Assembly: GCF_040182365.1 (NCBI RefSeq) | Contig: NZ_CP144460.1 | Coordinates: 4,828,935 to 4,892,934, forward strand | Source of the DNA: Xanthomonas sp. 10-10 | Lineage (GTDB): Bacteria; Pseudomonadota; Gammaproteobacteria; Xanthomonadales; Xanthomonadaceae | Direction: 5' to 3' | Length of the DNA stretch: 64,000 nt | Shown here: in pieces, positions 38,800 through 48,378 of the stretch | Layout of the letters: each line of letters opens with the position of its first letter | Numbering within the stretch: the stretch's first letter is position 1 | Position numbers and translations under genes: made by a program | Notes under the pieces: generated by a model | What the model was told of the DNA's origin: nothing | Database searches by the model: none | The model's input: only the letters and a program-made list of their open reading frames with translations

Positions 38800-40071
38800 T
38801 CAATGATCATGCGACGCCCCCGACTTTTCGATGTCGGCCTTGACCAGATAGCTCTGCTCCACCACCACCGTATCGCCCACCGCCAAACCCGACACCACCT
38901 GCACCTGTTGCGCATCGCGCGCGCCCAGGGTCACCGGCCGCGCTTCGTACACATCGCCCACGCGCACGAACACCACCTCCCAATCGCGAAACTGCTGCAA
39001 CGCCCCCACCGGCACCACCATCGTTGCCGGCTGCTGGGCCACCGTCACCCGCGCCTTCACTGCCGACCCTGGCCGCCACGACCCGTCGGTATTGCGCAAC
39101 ACCGCGCGTGCCACGGTGCTCTGACTGGCCGTGGCCGTGCCCGGCAACACGCGCTCCAGCGTGGTTTGCGCCACCACGCCATCGCTGATGCGCGTCACCG
39201 TCACCGGCGCGCCGGCGGCGATATGCCCCGCGTCGGCGCCAAAGATGTGCAGGTCCACCCACAGGTTCGACAGATCCGCGATCTCGAACAGCGCTTGGCC
39301 CTCACCCGCGTTGCTGCCCAGGCTGGCGTTACGCGCCAGCACGGTGCCGCTGATCGGTGCGGTGACCGAGTAGGTGGTCAGGCTGAGATTGCTCTCCACC
39401 GTGGCCAGCACCTGGCCGGCACGTACCTGATCGCCGACATTGGCGCGCAGGCTGCGTACCGGCCCGGGAAAGCGCGCGGTCGCCTGCGCCTGCGCCCCTT
39501 CTGCCGGCGTCAGCAGACCTTGCACTTCATGCTGATCGGCGATGCTGCCGGCGCCCACCGGCGCCACGCGGATGCCGGCGTCCTGCGCAATCCTGGCGGC
39601 AATCGTGGTGCGGCCTTCATAGCTGGAATAAGTCCAGCGATGCGTCTTGCCCTGCACGCTGGCACGCACGTCCACGTCGAACGAATGCGGCTCGCCCACT
39701 TCGCTGGCGGCCAGCAGGCTGCCGTCGGCCTGCGCACGCAGCGCATAGGTGTCGACCTTTCCACCCAGCCGCGTGGTCCTGACCTGTACGCTGCCAGCGC
39801 TGGCCGGTAACGGTTTGCCGTCGCGATAGAGCCAGGCCTGGAATGTCGGCGGGCGGCCGTCTTCGGCGATCGCAAGCTCCACGCTGTCGCCGTCCTGGCT
39901 GAGCAGCCGGCCGCCGTGTTTGCCTTTGGCCTCGTCGGCGTGTTCGGCGCCGCTGCCCTCTTCGGCATGGCCGGCCTCGCTGCCTGCATGGCCCTGGGCG
40001 TGGTCATCGGCGCGGCCGCAAGCGCCGAGTAGCAGCGCCAGCAGCAGTGGCGCAAGAATAGAAGGCTTCAT
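38800..40071 (-). CDS. czcB: RND efflux periplasmic adaptor, CzcB family lipoprotein
   Basis: A 423-residue membrane-fusion protein. It starts with a lipoprotein signal (LLLALLLGACG, Cys about residue 19), then a His-rich stretch (DDHAQGHAGSEAGHAEEG) that could bind metal, a CzcB N-terminal domain (GGRLLSQDGDSVELAIAEDG), the lipoyl/hairpin/beta-barrel adaptor core (about 160-400) and a His-containing end (SHDH). It joins CzcA to the outer-membrane channel CzcC. ATG 40071 is set by the signal sequence. Confidence 0.94.
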   Translation of the reverse strand: MKPSILAPLLLALLLGACGRADDHAQGHAGSEAGHAEEGSGAEHADEAKGKHGGRLLSQDGDSVELAIAEDGRPPTFQAWLYRDGKPLPASAGSVQVRTTRLGGKVDTYALRAQADGSLLAASEVGEPHSFDVDVRASVQGKTHRWTYSSYEGRTTIAARIAQDAGIRVAPVGAGSIADQHEVQGLLTPAEGAQAQATARFPGPVRSLRANVGDQVRAGQVLATVESNLSLTTYSVTAPISGTVLARNASLGSNAGEGQALFEIADLSNLWVDLHIFGADAGHIAAGAPVTVTRISDGVVAQTTLERVLPGTATASQSTVARAVLRNTDGSWRPGSAVKARVTVAQQPATMVVPVGALQQFRDWEVVFVRVGDVYEARPVTLGARDAQQVQVVSGLAVGDTVVVEQSYLVKADIEKSGASHDH

Positions 40072-40256
40072 CGAAGGAAATCCTTTGGAATGCCGGCGCA
40101 CTGCGCCAAGCGATACAGCAAATGAGGGGCGCGGCGGCGTGCGATACGGCCGCGTGCACGCAGCGGTGCGCAAGCGGGCGGCGGCGGCGATGCAGGTTGG
40201 ATCCGCAGAGGTGGACAAAATGGCGTGCAACCGCGCGTACAGCCGGATGGTCGTGG

Positions 40257-41522
40257 TCATGGAGTCGTCTCCGCCGTGGCCACAAACGGTTGGCCGGTCA
40301 GCCGCTGGATCTCGATCAATGCGGTCTGCGCTTCCACTGCGGCAGCGAGTTGCTGCTGCCGTGCATCGCTGCGCTGCGCCTGCAGCTGCGCCCAATCCAG
40401 ATAACTGGTGGCACCGGCGCGATAGGCGCGTTCTGCGGCGGCATCGGCACGTGCCAGCGCAGGCAGCACTTCATCGCGCATGCGCGCCACCTCCAGCTGG
40501 CCGGCACGGTAACGCCCATGCGCGTCGGCCAAGGTGGCGTACAGCTGCAAGGCCTGCGATTGGCGTTCGATGTCCAGTAGCGACAGCTCGGCCTGCGCGG
40601 CGCGGATCTCGGGCTGCGCACGACCGGCGCTGCCCAGTGCAAGCGACACACTGCCGACCAGGGCGGTGGCGTTGTTGCCTTCGAGCCGGCGCACACCGAC
40701 CTGCCAGTCCAGATCCGGGATGGCCTGGCTGCGGGCCAGCTGCAACCGCGCATCGCGCAGGCGCTGCTCGTTGTTCAGGCGCGCCAGCTCCGGCGTGCTG
40801 TCGAGTAATTGCGCCAGTACCTCGAACTCGGGGATGGCCGGCAGTTGCAGGGCATCGCCGCTGATCTGGTCGGCCTCAATGCTGCGCGCGCCCCACAGCA
40901 GCGCCAGTTGCCGACGTGCAGCGGCCACTTCCAGCTGCGCACGGTCGCGATCCAGTTCCGCACGCGACTGCAGGGCGCGTGCAGTGAGCAGGACCGACTC
41001 GGGCGATGCGCCGGCCTGCAACCGCTGGCGGGCGGCGGACACGGTGCGTTGGCGCTGCGCCAGGGTTTCCAGCGCGATGGTGTGGCGCTGGCGGGCGGCG
41101 CTGATGGCCAGATAGCGCCGCGCCACGTCGGCCAGCACATCCAGCCGCGCAAGGGCGCGTTGCGGGGCCAGCGCATCGATGCGTGCCTGTGCCAGCGTGC
41201 GGCGCGCATCCAGCTTGCCGCCGCGTTCCAGCACGCTGGCCAGGGTGACGGTGAGTTCGGCCTGGTCCAGCGCGCGGGTCGGCCCGCTGCCGAACACGTT
41301 TTCGATCTCCGCGCCAACGCGTAGCGGCGGGCGCAACGCGTCGCGCTGCGCCTCGGCAGCGAGCACGGCCTGCTGGCCGTCGGCCAGACGCAGATCGGGA
41401 TGCTGGTCGGCGACGCGCGCGATGGCGTCGTCCAGGGTCAGCACAGTTTGGGGCGGTACGTCCTGCGCCATGGCGCACGGCACGACCGCGAGGGCGGCAA
41501 ATGCCGCCAGTCGCAACCACAT
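40257..41522 (-). CDS. czcC: Outer-membrane efflux channel, CzcC/TolC family
   Basis: A 421-residue TolC-like protein with signal peptide (to about AMA-QDV, residue 19), the opening LTLDDAIARVADQHPDLRLA and long coiled helices in two repeats typical of OEP-family channels. It is the outer-membrane component of the CzcCBA pump. A 185-base gap separates it from czcB, also with no gene. Confidence 0.94.
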   Translation of the reverse strand: MWLRLAAFAALAVVPCAMAQDVPPQTVLTLDDAIARVADQHPDLRLADGQQAVLAAEAQRDALRPPLRVGAEIENVFGSGPTRALDQAELTVTLASVLERGGKLDARRTLAQARIDALAPQRALARLDVLADVARRYLAISAARQRHTIALETLAQRQRTVSAARQRLQAGASPESVLLTARALQSRAELDRDRAQLEVAAARRQLALLWGARSIEADQISGDALQLPAIPEFEVLAQLLDSTPELARLNNEQRLRDARLQLARSQAIPDLDWQVGVRRLEGNNATALVGSVSLALGSAGRAQPEIRAAQAELSLLDIERQSQALQLYATLADAHGRYRAGQLEVARMRDEVLPALARADAAAERAYRAGATSYLDWAQLQAQRSDARQQQLAAAVEAQTALIEIQRLTGQPFVATAETTP

Positions 41523-41578
41523 GAGGGTGTCTCCGCGAATCGGGATCGATGGACAGGCCGGCAGCCGCCGGCAAGGCA

Positions 41579-41962
41579 TCAGGCCGCGATCGGGGGACGC
41601 AACAAGGTCTCGATCAGGTGCGAGCGGTAGTCGGTGGTCAGCGCAACCGGGTGCGCGTGTGTGCGCATCGGCAAGGGCCCCCAGGCCATTGCCGGCAGCA
41701 TCGCCGGGCTATGCCCGTGGCAATACCCGCTGTGCATCAGCGCGTGCAGCAGGCCGGCACCATCGCGCTCGCCGGCATCGTCTTCGTCGGCGCCGTCGTG
41801 GCCGTGCGGCGCGCTGTCGTCCAGATGCGCCTGGTCGTGCGCCAGCGCATGCACATCGCCCAGCGCACAGGCCACCGGTGCGACCAGCACGCCCAACGCA
41901 AGCACTGCCAGCGCCATCAGGCGCAGCAGGGGGTGCAACAAGCGGGCGCGGCGCAGCAGCAT
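41579..41962 (-). CDS. Histidine-rich secreted CzcI-like protein
   Basis: A 127-residue protein: basic start, one hydrophobic segment (LLRLMALAVLALGVLVAPVA), then a His/Asp-rich mature part (HALAHDQAHLDDSAPHGHDG) and HSGYCHGHSPAM, candidate metal ligands. It lies 56 bases upstream of czcC in the same direction, the position of the CzcI-type regulator/metal-binding protein in other czc operons. Sequence similarity to CzcI is weak, so the name is positional. ATG 41962 is preferred because it precedes the hydrophobic segment. Confidence 0.7.
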   Translation of the reverse strand: MLLRRARLLHPLLRLMALAVLALGVLVAPVACALGDVHALAHDQAHLDDSAPHGHDGADEDDAGERDGAGLLHALMHSGYCHGHSPAMLPAMAWGPLPMRTHAHPVALTTDYRSHLIETLLRPPIAA

Positions 41963-42185
41963 GGTCGGCAGCGTATCGGGGCCAGGGCAGTTACACAATC
42001 GCATCCCGAGCGCCGTGCCCGATCCGGGGCGCAAGGCGCTCACCGGCGGCCCTGGCAGGAACGGACCTGGCCGCGAGACGGTCCCGACCAGTTCACGCCA
42101 ACCGGAAGGATGCGGATGAACCGCCGAAGCCGGGCATCTGGTGTCCCAATGGCCGATCAGAGCTTGCGGCGGTGAGGACATCGGG

Positions 42186-42270
42186 ACGGCATCGCGGCCA
42201 GGGCCGCTCCTACAACAGCGTGGTCGCCGGTCCTGCTGCCTGGTAGGAGCGGCCCTGGCCGCGATGCCGT
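42186..42270. repeat. Perfect 28-bp inverted repeat (REP type)
   Basis: Arms at 42186-42213 and 42243-42270 are exactly complementary over 28 bases (core GGAGCGGCCCTGGCCGCGAT) around a 29-base loop. The sequence flanking the right arm (ACCGACCAATTCACAGCCACC) is a diverged copy of 42084-42106, so this is part of a duplicated unit. It lies between the DUF885 gene and the CzcI-like gene and may form a strong RNA hairpin. Confidence 0.9.
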
Positions 42271-42391
42271 ACCGACCAATTCACAGCCACCAGGAGGATG
42301 GGGATTGCCCCGAAGCGGTGCGTCCGGTCCGCCGCAGGGGCGATCGATCCCGGCGGCGTTAGCTGCACCGGGACCGTATCGCACGCATCGG

Positions 42392-44200
42392 TCAGGGCGC
42401 GGCGGCGGCCTTGGCCTTGACCGGGCGCGCCTTGCTCTCGGCGATAAAGCCGCGCACCTGTTGTTCCAGCACCGGCAAGGTGACCGAGCCCTGCTTCAAC
42501 ACCACGTCATGGAAGGCCTTGATGTCGAAACGATCGCCCAGTTCGCGTTCGGCTTCGGTGCGCAGCTTGACGATGGTGATCTCGCCCAGCTTGTAGCTCA
42601 GCGCCTGGCCGGGCCAGGAGATGTAGCGGTCCACTTCGGTAGTGACTTCGTGCTCGCTGAGCGCGGTGCGGTCGCGCAGATAGGCCAGCGCCTGTTCGCG
42701 GGTCCAGCCGTCGTGGTGCACGCCGGTGTCGATCACCAGCCGGCAGGCGCGCCACATCTCGTAGGTGAGCCGGCCGAATTCCTCGTACGGGGTCTCGTAG
42801 ATGCCCATTTCCTGGCCGAGTTTTTCGGTATACAGCGCCCAGCCTTCGCCATAGGCGGAGATGTAGTTTTCGCGCCGGAACGCCGGCTGCTCGCCCTGCT
42901 CAAGCGCCAGCGAGCCCTGCAAGGAATGGCCGGGCGAGGACTCGTGCAAGGTCAGCGCCGGCAGGTTGTACAACGGCCGCGACGGCAGGTTGTAGGTATT
43001 GACCCAATAGGTCGTGGCGCCACCGCGCCCGGCGGTCCAGAACGGGGCGATATCGGCCGGCACCGGCTTGATGGTGAAGCGCCCGCGCGGCAGCGTGCCG
43101 ATGAACCTGCCGACCTGCCCGTCCACCCGCTTGGAAATCCACGCGGCGCGATCGAGCAGCTCCTGCGGCGTCTTGGCATAGAACTGCGGGTCGGTGCGCA
43201 GGAAGGCGAGGAACTGCGCGAAGCTGCCCTTGAAACCCACCTGCTGGATGATGGCGTTCATCTGGGTCTGGATCCGCGCCACCTCGTCCAGGCCGATCTG
43301 GTGGATCTGCTCGGGCGTCAATTCCAGCGTGGTGTATTCGCGGATTTGCTGGCGATAGAACGCCTTGCCGTCGGGCAGCGCTTCGGCCGCCAGCGTGGTG
43401 CGCGCCTTGGGCATGTAGTCGGTGCGGAAGAAGGTGAGCAGTTTGGCGTAGGCCGGAAGCACCGCGCCGCTTACCGCAGCCTTGGCCTGCGCGCGTAGCT
43501 GCGCCTGCTCGGCAGCCGGGATCTGCGCCGGCAGTTGCTTGAACGGCGCGTAGAACGTCGACTCGGTGGGGTCCTTCACCTCGGCGACGGTGGCGATGGA
43601 AACATCGCGCCCGTCCAGCACCGCGCGCGGCACGCTGAAACCGCGTGCCAGCCCGGTGCGCATGTTGGCGATCTGCTGATCGAAATAGCGCGGCACATCG
43701 TTCAGGCGCGCGATGTAGGCGCGGTACTCGGCGGCGGTCTTCATCGGCCGCTGCGCCATGAAGCCCAGGTTGGACCAGAACGAGCTATCGGAATTGAACG
43801 GCATCTCGTACAGGCGCAGGCGCACTTCGGCGGCAAGGTTTTCCACCTGCGGGCGATAGATCGCAAGGTTGATCCGGTTGGCGGGCGAGAGCTGCTTCGG
43901 GTCGATACCGTCGAGCTGCTTGAGCACCCCCTCCCACACCGCCAGGCGCGCCTGCTGCGCGGCCACGCCGACATCCGGCAGCTTGGTGTTGTCGCCGGTG
44001 GTATCGGTGTCTTCATCGGCCTGGCCGGTCTCGGCCTGGCGCCATGCCCACTCTTTCTCGTAGATCGCGCGGAAGCGCGCGTCGGCAGGTGCTTCGGCGG
44101 TCAGTGTGGCCGGAGCCGGCGGCGTGGCAGCGTGGGTCGTGGCGGCGAACGAGGCACCCAACAGGGCGAGTGCGAGGGCGGTGGCAAGCGGAGAGGTCAC
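42392..44200 (-). CDS. Secreted DUF885 family peptidase-like protein
   Basis: A 602-residue protein with signal peptide (cleavage about THA-ATP, residue 24) and a DUF885 domain. The zinc-protease-like motif LTLHESSPGHSLQGSLALE (HExxxGH type) is at about 415-433, with a distant glutamate in NYISAYGEGWALYTEKLG. DUF885 proteins are putative periplasmic metallopeptidases related to M32-like folds; no substrate is known. Length is usual for the family. Confidence 0.88.
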   Translation of the reverse strand: MTSPLATALALALLGASFAATTHAATPPAPATLTAEAPADARFRAIYEKEWAWRQAETGQADEDTDTTGDNTKLPDVGVAAQQARLAVWEGVLKQLDGIDPKQLSPANRINLAIYRPQVENLAAEVRLRLYEMPFNSDSSFWSNLGFMAQRPMKTAAEYRAYIARLNDVPRYFDQQIANMRTGLARGFSVPRAVLDGRDVSIATVAEVKDPTESTFYAPFKQLPAQIPAAEQAQLRAQAKAAVSGAVLPAYAKLLTFFRTDYMPKARTTLAAEALPDGKAFYRQQIREYTTLELTPEQIHQIGLDEVARIQTQMNAIIQQVGFKGSFAQFLAFLRTDPQFYAKTPQELLDRAAWISKRVDGQVGRFIGTLPRGRFTIKPVPADIAPFWTAGRGGATTYWVNTYNLPSRPLYNLPALTLHESSPGHSLQGSLALEQGEQPAFRRENYISAYGEGWALYTEKLGQEMGIYETPYEEFGRLTYEMWRACRLVIDTGVHHDGWTREQALAYLRDRTALSEHEVTTEVDRYISWPGQALSYKLGEITIVKLRTEAERELGDRFDIKAFHDVVLKQGSVTLPVLEQQVRGFIAESKARPVKAKAAAAP

Positions 44201-44315
44201 GTGCGGAAAGCCTGATCTGGAGCGAACGCCCGATCATGGCAGCCCGCACGTGAGCTGCCATGGGCCGGAAGTCCCAGCGCGGGCTGGTGCAGGGGCATGG
44301 CTAGTGTCGGCGCTG

Positions 44316-44585
44316 CCCCCATCCGCCCTGCGGGCACCTTCCCCCGCAGGCGGGGGAAGGGAGCTGCTGTGCTCGTCAAGGGCCGGGGAAGGGAGCGGGT
44401 GTGCTCCTCAAAGGCGGGGGAAAGGAGCTGGTGTGCTCCTCAAGGGCGGGGGAAGGGAGCTGGTGTGCTCGTCAAGGGCGGGGAAAGGGGACTGGTGTGC
44501 TTATCCAGCGAAGGCAGGCGCTGAGCTTGTCGGGGACGCTGCTCGCTCCCTCTCCCGCCTGCGGGAGAGGGTTGGGGTGAGGGCA
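44316..44585. repeat. Second REP-bounded cassette with internal tandem repeats
   Basis: Left element at about 44316-44358 (CCCCCATCCGCCCTGCGGGC, then CCCCCGCAGGCGGGGGAAGG); right element at 44547-44584 (CCCTCTCCCGCCTGCGGGAG, then GGTTGGGGTGAGGGC). Between them, about five units of 31-33 bases (44351-44505), each starting with a G-run and GAAAGG-type word and carrying GGTGTGCTC. The outer elements match those at 24.7-25.06 kb; the internal unit does not. No gene is supported. Confidence 0.85.
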
Positions 44586-44602
44586 GCTGAAGGCCGAATG
44601 GC

Positions 44603-45241
44603 TCAGGCCTTGCGCACCACCACCAGATGCCGCTCGCCCTCCAGGCCGGGCACCTGCAACGGGTGCACCTCGCGCAGCGTCCAGCCGGCCGGGAGCGCGG
44701 CGATCTCCTCGTGCGGGTAGACGCCCTTCATCGCCAGCAGGCTGCCGCCCGGGCGCAGCAGGTGACCACCGACGGCGATGATGCCGGCCAACGTATCCAG
44801 TGCGCGGGCAGTGAGGTGGTCGTAGGCAGCCGGCTCGTCCAGCGCCTCGGCGCGCGACTCGGCCACGCGCGCATTGCGCAGCGCCAGGTGACGCAAGGCC
44901 TCGCGCATGAACCGGGCCTTCTTGCCGTTGCTTTCCACCAGGGTCACCTGCAGCTGCGGGCGGGTGATCGCCAGCGGGATGCCGGGCAGGCCGGGGCCGG
45001 TGCCCAGATCGGCCAGCGTGCCGCTGGCGATGTAGGGCTGCATGGCCAGCGAATCGAGCAGATGGCGGGTGACCATCTCGCGCGGGTCGCGCACGGCGGT
45101 GAGGTTGTAGGTCTTGTTCCAGCGCACCAGCAGTGCGAGATAGCGCAGCAGCGGCGCGGCGAAATCCGCCTCCAGGGATTGGGCCTGCAGGCCATGCGCC
45201 AGCGCGGCGGAGACATCGGGGGCAAGTGCGGCATCGTTCAT
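44603..45241 (-). CDS. rsmG: 16S rRNA (guanine527-N7)-methyltransferase RsmG
   Basis: A 212-residue protein with an N-terminal helical part ([20 protein letters not shown]), SAM-binding motif [16 protein letters not shown] and [17 protein letters not shown]. It methylates G527 of 16S rRNA; loss gives low-level streptomycin resistance in other bacteria. ATG 45241 is set by family length. It stands alone here rather than next to mnmG. A 7-base tandem repeat array begins 31 bases upstream of the start. Confidence 0.96.
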   Translation of the reverse strand: MNDAALAPDVSAALAHGLQAQSLEADFAAPLLRYLALLVRWNKTYNLTAVRDPREMVTRHLLDSLAMQPYIASGTLADLGTGPGLPGIPLAITRPQLQVTLVESNGKKARFMREALRHLALRNARVAESRAEALDEPAAYDHLTARALDTLAGIIAVGGHLLRPGGSLLAMKGVYPHEEIAALPAGWTLREVHPLQVPGLEGERHLVVVRKA

Positions 45242-45272
45242 GGCGCGATTATCGCAGTTGGCGATGGCATGG

Positions 45273-45377
45273 CGGGATTGGGGATTGGGGATTGGGGATT
45301 GGGGATTGGGGATTGGGGATTGGGGATTGGGGATTCGGGATTGGGAAGCGGGAAGCGGGAAGCGGGAAGCGGGAAGC
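45273..45377 (+). repeat. 7-base microsatellite upstream of rsmG
   Basis: Ten units of (G/C)GGGATT at 45273-45342 run directly into five units of GGGAAGC at 45343-45377, both with 7-base period and no interruption. It sits in the rsmG upstream region and downstream of nothing else on that strand. The length of such arrays often varies between strains. Confidence 0.97.
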
Positions 45378-45638
45378 GTCGATGCTCGCAGGAACGATCT
45401 GAAGCAAACCGGGCGTGCATCGACGCAGCCGGCCTGCGATTGACGGCAATGGCCGGCGCCCCCGACACGGCGTCGCATCGCAGGCGTGCCGCACGGCGTG
45501 TCCGGCGATACGGCGCAGCCCTGGCCGGCATCGGCGTGATCCCGGTCACGCGCCCTGGAGCCGTGCCGGTGTCGGACACGCAGCGGTAAGACAGCGGCGC
45601 TACATCTGCAGGCTCCCCCACTGCGCGAAGGCCCCCTC

Positions 45639-47231
45639 ATGACCGCTTCCGATCCGGCGCGCCGCCGCGTGCTGCAAGGTTTGGGCGCCGGGCTATTGCT
45701 GCCGGCGGCCGGCGGCTGGTCTGCACGCAGTCTGGCCGCGCCTTCCGGGCGGCCGATCATCACCGATGGCGTGCAGAGCGGCGATGTGCGCGACGGCGGC
45801 GCGTTGCTGTGGGCACGCGCGGACCGCCCGGCGCGGATGCGGGTGGAATGGGATACGCGGCCGAGCCTGCGCCAGGCGCGTCGCGTGGATGGCCCGATGG
45901 CCGTGCCCGCCCATGATTTCACCGCGCGCGTGGATCTGGACGGATTGCCGCGCGACCAGGACATCTTCTACCGGGTGCGCCTGGAGGACGCCGACAGCGG
46001 TGTCCTGAGCGCGCCGGTGCATGGCCATCTGCGCAGCGCACCGCAGACCCGACGCGATGTGCGTTTTGTCTGGAGTGGTGACACCGTGGGCCAGGGCTTC
46101 GGCATCAATCCCGATATCGGCGGCATGCGCATCTACAGCGCGATGCGCGCACGCAACCCGGATTTCTTCCTGCATAGCGGCGACACCATCTATGCCGACA
46201 GCCCGATCCCGGCCGAGCTCACCGTGGAAGACGGCAAACGCTGGCGCAATCTCACCACTGCGGCCAAGAGCAAGGTGGCCGAAACGCTGGACGAATTTCG
46301 CGGCAACTACCGCTACAACCTGCTCGACGAGCATGTGCGCCGCTTCAATGCCGAGGTACCGCAACTGTGGCAATGGGACGACCACGAAACCACCAACAAC
46401 TGGTCGCCCGGCAAACAATTGGATGCGCGCTATCAGGTGCGCGACATCCAGGTGCTGGCCGCACGCGCACGCAAGGCGTTTTTAGAATACGCACCGATGC
46501 GCGGAGTGCGCGCCGACGGCAATGGGCGTATCTATCGCAAGATCGGCTATGGCCCGCTGCTGGATGTGTTCGTGCTGGACATGCGCAGTTATCGCGGCGC
46601 CAACAGCGACAATCTGCAACCCACGCCGAGCGCGGAGACCGCATTTCTCGGCGCCGAGCAGCTGGCCTGGTTGCAGCGCGCGCTGGCCGGCTCACGCGCG
46701 CAGTGGAAAGTGATTGCCGCCGACATGCCGATCGGCTTGCAGGTGCCCGATGGCGAAGAGGGCAACGGGCGCCCGCGCTGGGAAGCGATCGCCAACGGCG
46801 ATGACGGCGCACCGCGCGGACGCGAGCAGGAGATCGCCACGCTGCTGCGTTTCATCAGCCGCGCGCGCATCCGCAACACGGTGTGGCTGACCGCCGATGT
46901 GCATTATTGCGCCGCGCATTACTACCACCCGGACCGCGCCGCGTTTCAGCAGTTCGAGCCGTTCTGGGAATTCGTCGGCGGGCCACTCAATGCCGGCAGC
47001 TTCGGGCCGAATGCGCTGGATGCCACCTTCGGGCCGACGGTGGTGTTCCAGAAGGCGCCGCCCGCGCCGAACACCTCACCGTTGGCCGGGTATCAGTTCT
47101 TTGGCGAGGTGGAGATCGACGGCGCCAGCGGCGTGTTGACGGTGACCTTGCGCGATCTCGATGGCGTGGCGCAGTTCCGTCAGCCGATCTTGCCGTATGG
47201 CACGGCGCCTCACGCGGCGGGCCGGGGATAA
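45639..47231 (+). CDS. phoD: PhoD-like alkaline phosphatase/phosphodiesterase
   Basis: A 530-residue secreted enzyme. It carries a twin-arginine signal ([18 protein letters not shown]), a fibronectin-like N-terminal domain (about 45-130) and a metallophosphatase domain with [35 protein letters not shown] and [13 protein letters not shown], which carry the Fe/Ca ligands. It hydrolyses phosphate mono- or diesters outside the cytoplasm. Its 3' end overlaps the convergent phosphopantetheinyl transferase gene by 22 bases. Confidence 0.93.
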   Translation: MTASDPARRRVLQGLGAGLLLPAAGGWSARSLAAPSGRPIITDGVQSGDVRDGGALLWARADRPARMRVEWDTRPSLRQARRVDGPMAVPAHDFTARVDLDGLPRDQDIFYRVRLEDADSGVLSAPVHGHLRSAPQTRRDVRFVWSGDTVGQGFGINPDIGGMRIYSAMRARNPDFFLHSGDTIYADSPIPAELTVEDGKRWRNLTTAAKSKVAETLDEFRGNYRYNLLDEHVRRFNAEVPQLWQWDDHETTNNWSPGKQLDARYQVRDIQVLAARARKAFLEYAPMRGVRADGNGRIYRKIGYGPLLDVFVLDMRSYRGANSDNLQPTPSAETAFLGAEQLAWLQRALAGSRAQWKVIAADMPIGLQVPDGEEGNGRPRWEAIANGDDGAPRGREQEIATLLRFISRARIRNTVWLTADVHYCAAHYYHPDRAAFQQFEPFWEFVGGPLNAGSFGPNALDATFGPTVVFQKAPPAPNTSPLAGYQFFGEVEIDGASGVLTVTLRDLDGVAQFRQPILPYGTAPHAAGRG

Positions 47232-47815
47232 AACGCCAGCGCGGCGCGGCAGTCGGGCGCGGCCCACCATTCGTGCAGCTGCCAGTGCGCTGCATCGCCC
47301 AGCTCGGGGTCGCACCACTGCAGGCGCAATGCGCCATCTGGCGCCAGCGCATACGCCAGCCGATGCAGACCGAACGACAGGCCATGCCCGTAGGCCTTGA
47401 GCAAGGCCTCCTTGGCGCACCACAGGCGGAAAAACAGCGCCTGTTGTGCGTCGGCCTCCAGCGCCGCCAGCAATGCAAGCTCGTCCGGATGAAAGAAGCG
47501 CTGCGCGATATCCAGCAGGCGCGGTCGTGCACGGATGCGTTCCAGATCCACCCCCAGCCGCACGCCACGACCCAGCCCGACCAGCAGATACTCGCCACTG
47601 TGGCTCCAGCCGGTATCCCAGTCGGGCAGCGCCGGTTGCAGGCCGGGGCGACCGCGCGCATCGCGCAGCAGCGGCACCTCGGCCGGGTCGATCGCCAGGG
47701 CCGGGCCAAGCAGCTGCCGCGCCTGCGGTTCGCCACGCTCACCGGGCCGATGCGGACGCAGCCAGAGCTGCACCGGGCCGTGCTGCCAATCGGCATGCAC
47801 TGTCACGCCGTGCAC
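47210..47815 (-). CDS. 4'-phosphopantetheinyl transferase, Sfp type
   Basis: A 201-residue protein with the three family motifs: a central SHSGEYLLVGLG, GVDLERIR (metal-binding Asp, Glu) and FFRLWCAKEALLKAYGHGL. It moves the phosphopantetheine arm of CoA onto carrier proteins of polyketide, peptide or pigment synthesis. The start is GTG 47815; no in-frame ATG fits. No carrier-protein gene is near, so the partner is unknown. Confidence 0.9.
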   Translation of the reverse strand: MHGVTVHADWQHGPVQLWLRPHRPGERGEPQARQLLGPALAIDPAEVPLLRDARGRPGLQPALPDWDTGWSHSGEYLLVGLGRGVRLGVDLERIRARPRLLDIAQRFFHPDELALLAALEADAQQALFFRLWCAKEALLKAYGHGLSFGLHRLAYALAPDGALRLQWCDPELGDAAHWQLHEWWAAPDCRAALAFYPRPAA

Positions 47816-47932
47816 ACCAACCCCAACGCTTGGACCGGGCGCATATCGCGCTCGACAGCTGCTTCACGGCCCGCTGCGTCCAATGCCGCGCATGCACCGC
47901 TCCCGGTGCAAGCGAACGAGGAGATTGGCACC

Positions 47933-48184
47933 ATGGGCATCATCATCTGGTTGATCATCGGCGGCATCGTGGGTTGGCTGGCCAGCATCATCATGCGTCG
48001 CGATGCACAGCAGGGCATCATTCTCAACGTGGTGGTCGGCATCGTCGGTGCAATGATTGCCGGCTGGTTCCTGGGCGGCGGCATCAACCAGGCAATCACG
48101 GTGATGACGTTCGTGTGGTCGTTGATTGGTGCAGTCATCCTGCTGGCCATCGTCAACCTGTTTACCCGCGGCCGTGTGCGCTGA
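47933..48184 (+). CDS. GlsB/YeaQ/YmgE family membrane protein
   Basis: An 83-residue protein with three hydrophobic segments: MGIIIWLIIGGIVGWLAS, a Gly-rich IILNVVVGIVGAMIAGWFLG and TFVWSLIGAVILLAIVNLF. The RRDAQQGIILN turn is family-typical (transglycosylase-associated protein family). Members are small stress-linked inner-membrane proteins without known activity. The ribosome site GAGGAG is good. Confidence 0.93.
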   Translation: MGIIIWLIIGGIVGWLASIIMRRDAQQGIILNVVVGIVGAMIAGWFLGGGINQAITVMTFVWSLIGAVILLAIVNLFTRGRVR

Positions 48185-48347
48185 GCGCATCTGACCATGC
48201 GGTTCGCGCGCTCGTCAGGGACGTACGGAAGGCGCGTAAGAAACGTAACGGACGCGTCCTCCACGTAGATTCCGGGCGGGCACCTCCCAGCTGACGGTTG
48301 CTCACTGGTGTTGCTGGTTGCGCTACATCGCACCATCGCGGTTGCTG

Positions 48348-48373
48348 CAATGCCCGGGCTTGCCCGGGCATTG
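48348..48373. terminator. Strong hairpin between glsB-like gene and GFA-family gene
   Basis: A 12-bp perfect stem (CAATGCCCGGGC and its complement) with a 2-base loop. It lies between two convergent genes and can serve both as terminator, though no long U-run follows. Confidence 0.75.
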
Positions 48374-48378
48374 TCGTC

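Noticed and set aside
45240..45494. Frames with repeated Gly/Trp/Asp or Pro/Asn/Ser peptides upstream of rsmG
   Set aside because: They are the translation of the 7-base microsatellite in different frames, with no start signal or homology.
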